Part shown: positions 12,001 through 21,000 of the stretch, in pieces
How the letters are laid out: the number at the start of each line of letters is the position of its first letter
Numbering within the stretch: position 1 is the first letter of the stretch
Assembly: GCA_043798715.1 (NCBI GenBank)
Contig: JAZDOK010000030.1
Coordinates: forward strand, 3,125 to 67,124
Length of the DNA stretch: 64,000 nt
Origin: JAZDOK01 sp043798715
GTDB taxonomy: Bacteria > Vulcanimicrobiota > JAZDOK01
Reading direction: 5' to 3'
Notes under the pieces: generated by a model
Told to the model about the DNA's origin: nothing
Database searches by the model: none
Seen by the model: the letters and a program-made list of their open reading frames with translations, nothing else
Made by a program: the position numbers and the translations under genes

Positions 12001-15000
12001 CCGTTGGAATAGACAGCCGTCCTGGTCCCATCCGAGTTGAAGGTGACAGTGGCGGAGTTGCCGCCGCCGTAGGTGTAGGCCACCTGGGTGAGGACGCCGC
12101 CGGCGTCGTAGTATTCAACCACCTCGGGGTGATTTTCGGTGGCCTCATAGGTTCTGGTGTAGGCGACTCCCTCGTGCGGGTCGGGGGAATCCACATACGT
12201 GCCGTCCGGGGAGGTGATGCCGATCAGGTTGCCCGAGGCATCCCGGGTCTCGGTCCTCCCCCAGGGCTCGGTTATGGTTACCGTGCCGTCCTGGTTGTAA
12301 GTGTAGTTGGTATAGTGATAATTAGGATGCGACCTCCAGCCGATTTTTCCATAGCCGTTGTCCCCCTCGCCGCGACCGCCGTCCAAAAAGAGCCTTGCCC
12401 ACACGTGGTTGACGGCGCCGGCGCTAAAATATTCCAGGACGTTTCCCGGAAAGAAGACTCGCCAGCCGTACGAAGTGTCGTACTTAAAGACGTTGTTGCC
12501 GATATGGGATTCCTGTAACACTCCCCCGGCGCTGTAGTAATCCACCCGCTGAAGAGAGGACTCGCCCGGTGGGTAGGTTATGCTATAGGTTCCGTCGGGA
12601 TTATATGAGATGACCCCGCCTCCGGCGGGGTTCGCCAGAGTCCTGGTGGTGAGGCTGCCGTCGGCACTGATTTCATCTGTCAGACCCGCAAATTCCAACG
12701 TCCTGGTTCCGCCGGAGTTGAATGCCTGCTCGAAGAGGATGTTGTCGTCGGCATCCTTTATCTGGGTGAGTCTTCCCGCGGTGTCGTAGAGATATTGGCA
12801 GCCGTCGGCGGATATATATTTCTCTATCGTGCCGTCGGAGCGGAGAGTTATACTTCCTCCATCGGGCAGGGTGAGAGTGCGCGTTTCGGAATTGAATTGG
12901 TACTCCACCGATGCCGTACCGGGCAGGGTCTGGGAAGTAAGGCGCCCTTCGGCGTCGAAGTGGAACTCCGTGCCGTTCGGAGTCGCGACGGTCCTGGTTC
13001 CGTTTGCGCTGTAGGAAATCGTCGTCCCGTTCGGATAGGTTGCCATAATGAGTCTTCCGAAGTCATCGAAAGTCTCGGAGGTGCCGCCCGGGTAATTCCT
13101 CTCCACGATGATGCCGTATGAATTGTAGGTCTCGGTGGAGAAATCAGTGTAGGTCAAAACGGTGCTTCCGTCAGCGAGATGGTCGGAGTGAATTCCGCCG
13201 GCGTCGAAGCTCCCGAGGAGCTGACCCAGATTGTCGTAGATCTCGAAGCTCCCGTCGGGATGCGTAAGCGTCGCCAGGGTGCCGTCGGAGCGATAACATG
13301 AGACGTCCCCATTCGCATGATAAATCACTTTTCTCCCGTCGGGGAAAAGGCGTTCAGTGAGAACTTCCTGCTCGTTGAAAAATTCGATGGAGCCGTCGGC
13401 ATAGAGCCTTTCTTTCAAGCTTCCATTGCTGCGCCTCGTTTCCGCCTCCCCGGAGGGCGAGATCATGGTTAAGCCTCCATCCAGAAGCTGAGTTTGGAAG
13501 CTGCCATCCGGGTATACGGTTCCAGAGATTCGCCCGGTGGGATTATACAGAGTGAAGGAGCCTCCGACGTAGTTTGCTTCCAGGGATCCGTCCGCCCGCA
13601 TGGCCTGGATGGTTCCGTCCATATTTCCCAGGATGTATCTTCCATCGGAGAAGGAAGTCTCACGGACGTCATCGGGCAGGTATGAGAACGTCGTGACGTC
13701 CATCCCCTGCGGCCCGCCCGAAGGGTATGACAGGCTTCTTGAGGCGAGGCGGCCTGCTGTATCGTAGGTCTCGGAGGCGACTCCGGCGTAAGTCTGAGTG
13801 ACACTCCCGTCCTGGTTGTGGGTTACGGAAAGATCCTCGGAGCCCAGGAATATCTCGGAGGTATTGAATGAAAGCTCCCGATTCTCTCCTACCTGCACCA
13901 GGCCCAGGGTATGATCCCCTCTTATGCCATAGGTGGTTCCGTCGGGCCCCGTCAGGCTGGACGTTCCGTCCTGGTTGTAAGAGAAGGTGTAAGTCTCATT
14001 ACTTTTTGTCTCCGAGATAAGCTTAAGGTCGGTGTTCAGGACTTCGGTGAATCCGTCGGGATAGGTGATGGAGAATTGGCCGTCCTGGGTCACGGCAAAA
14101 TGCAGTACTTCTCCGTTGGGCAGGTAGGCCCCGGTCAGGTTCATCTGGGCATCATAAGTTCGGTAGCTCCCATCAGGGAAATCAACCCTGGTCGTCCCGT
14201 CCTGATTGTAGGTGTAGCTGGTGACCAGGTCGTTCTCTTCTTCGTCCTGCACGCTCCACGAGGTAAGCCTGCCAAGAGCGTCATAATTTTCCGCAGCTCC
14301 GTTGGAAAACACAACTGTCTTCGTTCCGTCGCTGTTGAAGGTAACGGTGGCGGAGGTACCGCTGACAGCGGTGTAGGTCACCTGGGTGAGGACGCCGCCG
14401 GCGTCATAGTATTCAACCACCGCCGGGTGATTTTCGGTGGCCTCGTATGTCCTGGTGTAGGCGACTCCCTCGTGCGGGTCGGGAGAGTCCACGTACGTGC
14501 CGTCCGGGGAGGTGAAGCCGAGCAGGTTGCCCGAGGAGTCCCGGGTCTCGGTCCTCCCCCAGGGCTCGGTGGTAGTTACAGTGCCGTCCTGGTTGTAGGT
14601 GTAGTTGGTATAGAGATAATTAGAATGCGCTCTCCAGCCGATTTTTCCATAGCCGTTGTCCCCCTCGCCGCGACCGCCGTCCAAAAAGAGCCTTGCCCAT
14701 ACGTGGTTGCCGGCGTCAGCGCCAATGCATTCTATGACGTTTCCCGGAAAGAAGAGCCGCCAGCCGTACGAAGCGTTGTATTCGTACTTAAAGACGTTGT
14801 TGCCTACATGGGATTCCGTCAACACTCCCTCGGCGCTGTAGTAATCCACCCGCTGGAGAGAGGACTCGCCCTGTGGATAGGTTATGCTATAGGTTCCGTC
14901 GGGATTATATGAGATGTCGGCGCCGTTCGCCAGAGTCCTGGTGGTGAGACTGCCGTCGGCAGCCATTTCATCGCTAAAAGCCGCAAATTCCAACGTCCTT

Positions 15001-18000
15001 GTCCCGCCGGAGTTGAATACCTGGTCAAAGAGGACGTTGTCGCCGGCATCCTTTATCTGGGTGAGTCTTCCCGCGGTGTCATAAATATATTGGCAGCCGT
15101 CGGCGGCTGTGTATCCTTCGAGAGTGCCGTCGGAGCGGATGGTTATGCTGCCTCCATCGGGCAGAGTGAGAGTGCGCGTCTCGGAATCGAATTGGTACTC
15201 CATCGGCGTCGTACCGGGCAACATCTGGGAAGTAAGGCACCCTTCCGCATCAAAGCGGAACTGGGTCCCGTTCGGAGTCGTGATAGTCCTGGTTCCATCC
15301 AAGCTGTAGGAAATCGTCGTTCCGTCAGGATAGGTCGTCCCAATGAGCCTTCCTGAGTCATCGAAAGTCTCGGAGACTCCGCCGGGGTAATTCCTCTCCG
15401 CGATGATGCCGTTTGAATGGTAGGTCTCGGTGGAGAAATCAGTGTAGGTCAAGACGGTGCTCCCGTCGGGAAGATGGTCGGTGTGGATTCCGTCGGCGTC
15501 AAAACTCTGAATGAAATTCCCGGCGGCATCGTAGAGATCGAAGCTCTCGTCGGGATGGAGCACCTTCTCGAGGGTGCCTTCGGAGCGGTAGTAAGAGATG
15601 TCCCCGTTCTCATGGTAGATTTCTTTTTTCCCGTCGGCCAGGCGGCGCTCGACGAGAACTTCCTGCTCGTTGAAAAATTCTACCCGGCCGTCGGCATAGA
15701 TTTTTTCTCTCAGACTTCCATCGCTGCGCCTTATCTCCACGCCACCTGAGGATGAAATCGGAGCGGAGCCGCCGTCCAGAAAGTGAGTGAGGACGCTGCC
15801 ATCCGGGTACCTGGTCTCCGAGATCCGCCCGACCGGGTCGTAGAGATTGAAAGAAGCGCCGAAGTAAACTGTTTCCAAACTGCCGTCCGAACGGTTGGAC
15901 TGGATGGTTCCATCCTGGCTTTCGAGGAGCGCTCTTCCGTCGGAGAAGGTGGTCGTTCTGACGCCATCCTGGGAATAGGCGAAGGTGGTGACATCGGAGC
16001 CCTGCGGCCCTCCCTCAGGGAACGGCAGACTTCTTGAGGCGAGGCGCCCCGACGTATCGTAGGTCTCGGAGGTTCCCCCGGCGTAAGTCTGAGTGATGCC
16101 CCCGTCCTGGTTGTAGGTGACGGAAAGATCCTCGGAGCCGGACTCGGTAAAACTGAGGAATCTTTCGCCGGCGTCGAAATTAAGCACTTCGTTCTCCCCT
16201 GCCTGCACCAGGCTCAGGGTGCGGTCCGATCGGAAGTCATAGACCTCCCCGGAAGGCCCCGTCAGGCTGGATGTCCCGTCCTGGTTGTAGGAGAAGGTGT
16301 AAGTCTCATTACTTTTTGTCTCCGAGACGAGCTTAAGGTCGGTGTTCAGGACTTCGGTGAATCCATCGGGACAGGTCATCGAGAACTGACCGTCCTGGGT
16401 CACGGCAAAATGCAGCACCTCGCCGTTGGGCAGGTAGGCCCCGGTCAGATTCATCTGGGCATCATAGATCCGGTAGCTCCCATCAGGGAAACCAATCCTG
16501 GTCGTCCCGTCCTGGTTGTAGGTGTAGGAGGTGATCAGGTCATTGTTGTGTTCGTCTTTTACGCTCCAGGAGGTTAGACGCCCCAGGACGTCATAATTCT
16601 CCGCGGACCCGTCGGAATAGGCAACCGCTTTCGTCCCGTCCGAGTTGAAGCTGACGGTGGCGGTGACGTCGCTGGAGGTATAGGTAACCTGGGTGAGGAC
16701 GTTGTCGGCGTTATAGTATTCAACCACCGCCGGGTGATTTTCGGTGGCCTCGTAGGTTCTGGTGTAGGCGACTCCCTCGTGCGGGTCGGGGGAGTCCACG
16801 TACGTGCCGTCAGGGGAGGTGAAGCCGAGCAGGCTGCCCGAGGCGTCCCGGGTCTCGGTCCTCCCCCAGGGCTCGGTTATGGTTACCGTGCCGTCCTGGT
16901 TGTAGGTGTAGTTGGTATAGAGATAATTAGAATGCGCCCTCCAGCCGATTTTTCCATAGCCGTTGTCGCCCTCGCCGCGACCGCCGTCCAAAAAGTTCCT
17001 TGCCCATACGTGGTTGCCGGCGCCGGCGCTAAAGTCTTCTATGACGTTTCCCGGAAAGAAGAGCCGCCAGCCGTACGAAGCGTTGTATTCGTACTTAAAG
17101 ACGTTGTTGCCGATATGGGATTCCTGGAGCACCCCCTCGGAGCTGTAATAATCCACCCGCTGGAGAGAGGATTCGCCCTGGGGGTAGGTTATGCTATAGG
17201 TTCCGTCGGTGTTGTATGAGATGACGGCGCCGTTCGCCAGAGTCCTGGTGGAGAGGCTGCCGGCGATGGCCATTTCATCGCTCAGGTCCGCAAATTCCAA
17301 CGTCCTGGTTCCGCCGGAGTTAAATACCTGTTCGAAGAGGACGTTGTCGTCGGCATCTTTTATCTGGGTGAGTCTTCCCGATGCGTCGTAGATATACTGG
17401 CAGCCGTCGGAAGCGATATATTTCTCTATGGTGCCGTCGGAGCGGAGGGTTATACTGCCTCCATTGGGCAGGGTGAGGGTGCGCGTCTCGGGATTGAATT
17501 GATATTCCACCGGGGTCGTTCCGGGCAAGGTCTGGGATGTAAGGCGCCCTACGGCATCGAAGCGGAACTGGGTACCGTTCGGAGTCGTGATGGTCCGGCT
17601 TCCATCCAAGCTGTAGGAAATCGTCGTCCCGTCAGGATAGGTCGTCACATTCAGACGGCCCAAGGCGTCAAACGTCTCTTGCACTCCGCCTTCGAAGACC
17701 CTTTCAGCTAACGTCCCGTCCGTACGGTACGTCTCCACCGTGTTGTCGGTATATGTCTGGGTCCTGGTCCCGTCCTGCTGGTATTCCATCGTTATGTTGC
17801 CCGAGGCTGATGGAATGACTTCCCGGGTTAGTCTTCCGCTCTCGTCGAAGTCCTGTATCTTTCCGCTGGACAGATACAGGCGGCTCACCGTGCCGTCGGG
17901 ACGCAGTTCCCGCTGGGTCCCGTCCGGCTCCACGACTTTGGTTATGGTCGTTCCGTCCCCGGCGTAAAATGTGCTCCGGATCCCCTGGAACGGCGGCCCC

Positions 18001-21000
18001 TCCAGGGTCATGGGGATATCCTTGCGGCTCAAGGTCCCGTGAGTTTCACCGTTGGCCCCGCCCTCGGCAGGAGCCCGGTAATATTCTTTTGTCCCGTCGG
18101 GCCGGGAGATACACTCGCTCCCGTCCTCAAAGTAAGTGTAAAGTGTGACCCCGACCCCTTCTTCCTCTTTCCCTATAAGCCTTCCAGAAGGTGCGTATGG
18201 GTCCATGTTCTCATCCGACTGGTAAATTTCACGGAACCCCCAGCCCTCTTTGATATAGGTCCCGTCGGTATTGAAGGTGTACTGAGTGTCGTCAGCCAGA
18301 GTGATCCGGGTGAGCGTCGTTCCGTCGTCGGCGAATACCTCGATAACTACGGAGGCATTGTTGGGATTGCCGCCCTGGGTGTAGTAACGGGCCATGAGGC
18401 TCCCCCGAGTCTCCCCCTCCCCGGGCGCACGGTATTGCTCCGCCTTCCCGTCCGGATAGAGAATGGCACTGGTTCCATCCTCCTGCCTCTGTTCAACCCA
18501 CAACATGTTCTCCGAAGCGTCTTCCCGGAAAGTCAACCCGGCCGAGGCGTATTCTTTATCTCCGTTTTCAAAATATGTGACCTGGAAGCACTCACCGGTC
18601 ACCTGGCGGAAGGCGCTGACCCGGCCCTGGGAATCAAACTCCTGATATGATCCGTCGGAGTATTCTTTTTTCCAGAGGTAGCCGCCTTCGGAGAGCTTTT
18701 TGTAGTATTCTTTAGTCCCGCTGATGGAGGGGTCGTCCACCACGTAACTTCCGTCGGTGTTATAGATAAGAGTGACGACCTGGCCGCCCGGATACTCCCG
18801 GCGCATGACCCGGCCCTGGGAGTCGAAAAAGCTCAGCAGCATCTGCGAATCGCTGGAACGGATGAGCGTTCCCTCGATGTCATAGCGAGCGACGCCCTCG
18901 GAAGAAAAGACTTCCCAGCCGCCTTCGGAAAGGTAACTTATGGTTCTGGTCTCCTGGCCTGACGCGGTGTACTGGAAAACAGGGCCGCTCTCTATCATGA
19001 GGACGCTCTCCAGAGGCCCGCCCGGCGGGAAGGTAACCTGGGTGAGGCCATTCTCCGAGGTGTAGGTGCCGCCCTCTGGAAGGGATAGGACGGCCGTGCC
19101 GTCCGGCTGGACGGTATAGCCCAGGCCTGAAACCACTTCTCCAAAGAAGGAGCCGTCCTCCTGCTGAACGGCCTGAACGCCCCCGGGCAGGATCACGCCC
19201 AACAGGTTGTTCTGACCGTCCCTGATATATGAAAGGCCCAGGTTGCCGGCGGCGATGTAGTTCCCGTCGGGGAGGCATCTCATGAAGATGCCTCCCTGCT
19301 CCGTGTAGAAGTTGATGTGTTTATCGGGAAGGAACTTCAAGGAAAGATGACCATCCGCCGTGTAGGACTCCACGGTGAGGTCCGGATAATACAGCTCATA
19401 GGTTCCGTCGGAGCGGGTGAGGCGGATGGTTCTTCCTGCGGCCTCCTCCATAGTAGAAGGCGGAGGAGCGCTCCCCTCCCAGTTCACGGCAAGCGGCGTG
19501 CCTTCATTATCTTCTCCCGAAAGAGAGAGCGCGGCATTGTCCGCGCCGGGGGTAATTTCAATTACCCCGCCCACAATGAGAATGCTGAGAGTCCCGCTTG
19601 ATTCCAGAGTCCTTATGTAAGTGCTGGGCGCCCGGCGACTTGCGGAAAACAGCTCCGGATAGATCTCAATCTCATAGCCGTCGGGATGACTGATTACGAA
19701 AGTGCTGTCGGGAAGCTGCTGCGCCGAAACGGCATAGCCGCCCAGGGTCGCCGAGACCGCCCCGCCGGGGGAGACCGTCAGCACCAGGTCCCCAATGGCC
19801 CCGGAGGTGTCCCGGGACAGGCCCAGCAGAATACCGGGCACCGTCCAGATCTCGGTCGTGTCGGAGAGAACTTCCTTTATGACTCCGCTCGGGGCCGACG
19901 TCTCCGTGCTCCCGTCGGAGCGGTAGGCGGTGAGCATTCCCTCGGGAGAAAGGCGGGATAGGTGCACCCCGTCATGGTCGTATTCATCCACCTGCCCGTT
20001 GGGCTCTCTTACGGTATAGCTCCCATCCGCATGATAAAGAGTGGTCACACCCTGCGGGTCTTCTTTTAAAACGAGTTTCCCCCCGGCGTCGTACTCCTCC
20101 CGGGTGTTGTCGGGATAACGGATCCTCTTGCCGCCGCCCTCAAAGTAGGTATATTCAGTGTGGCTGCCGTCCGGCTCTACCTTCTCTATGATCCGGTCCT
20201 GAGAGTCATAGAGGGTCACCACCCCCGAGGTGGAGACCTCCACCCGGCTGGCGTCGTTTCTCTGCAATATTCCGCTCAAAGTCACCGGATCGAATGTGTA
20301 GGACTCTCCGTCAACTTCCCGGACCGTAAACTTCCCGTCCTCAAGAATACTGACCACCAGGTTTCGCCCCGCGGAGTCCTTCGCCTCGGGAGAGGATCCG
20401 GGAAGCCGGGTCAAGGTTATTCCGCCCGGGAGGTAGTAGGTGCTTGTTCCGTCCACCGCCCCTTTCCTGATGCAGCCGCTCGCCGAGGAGAGGTACTCCG
20501 TGCCGTCCAGAGTCAGGAAGGCCACCCGACCGTCCGGGTAGTAGGCCACCAGCTTTCCGTCGTACTCCTGAAGGGCCGAGAGGGTGACTCCTTCTACATC
20601 ATGGGCCGCCACGGAGCCGGAGGCGCTGATGGAGACCTCTGTCCCGTCCGAAAGAGTGAATATTTTATTCCCGTCTGAGGATGAAAGGATCTGCACCCCG
20701 TTGGGGATGTACCGCTCCAGGTCTCCCGCCGTTGAAAGAAGGCTGAAGGAAGAGTCGGAATTGGTGATCCGGATTGTTGAATGCTCTTCGTCCTCCCAGG
20801 CCAGCGTGAGTGCATTTTCAGCCGAATCCGTGCCGGAGAGGGTATTATCAGCCGCAACCTCTATCGTGTTGCCTTCCTTTGTCTGCCACTGGATCCTTCC
20901 ATCACTAAATTCGGTCTTCTGCACCCCGTTTCTATAATATGTTACGAGGGAATCGGCAAGTTGAAGCGAAACAGGGGCGCCGTCTTCGGCATAGGTGTGG

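Noticed and set aside
11613..17219. Long plus-strand open frames over the giant gene (301, 333 and 161 codons at 11,613, 13,911 and 16,734)
   Set aside because: They recur at the same place in each 2.3-kb repeat and mirror the minus-strand repeat codons; Gly/Val-rich translations with no known motif or ribosome site. They are shadows.
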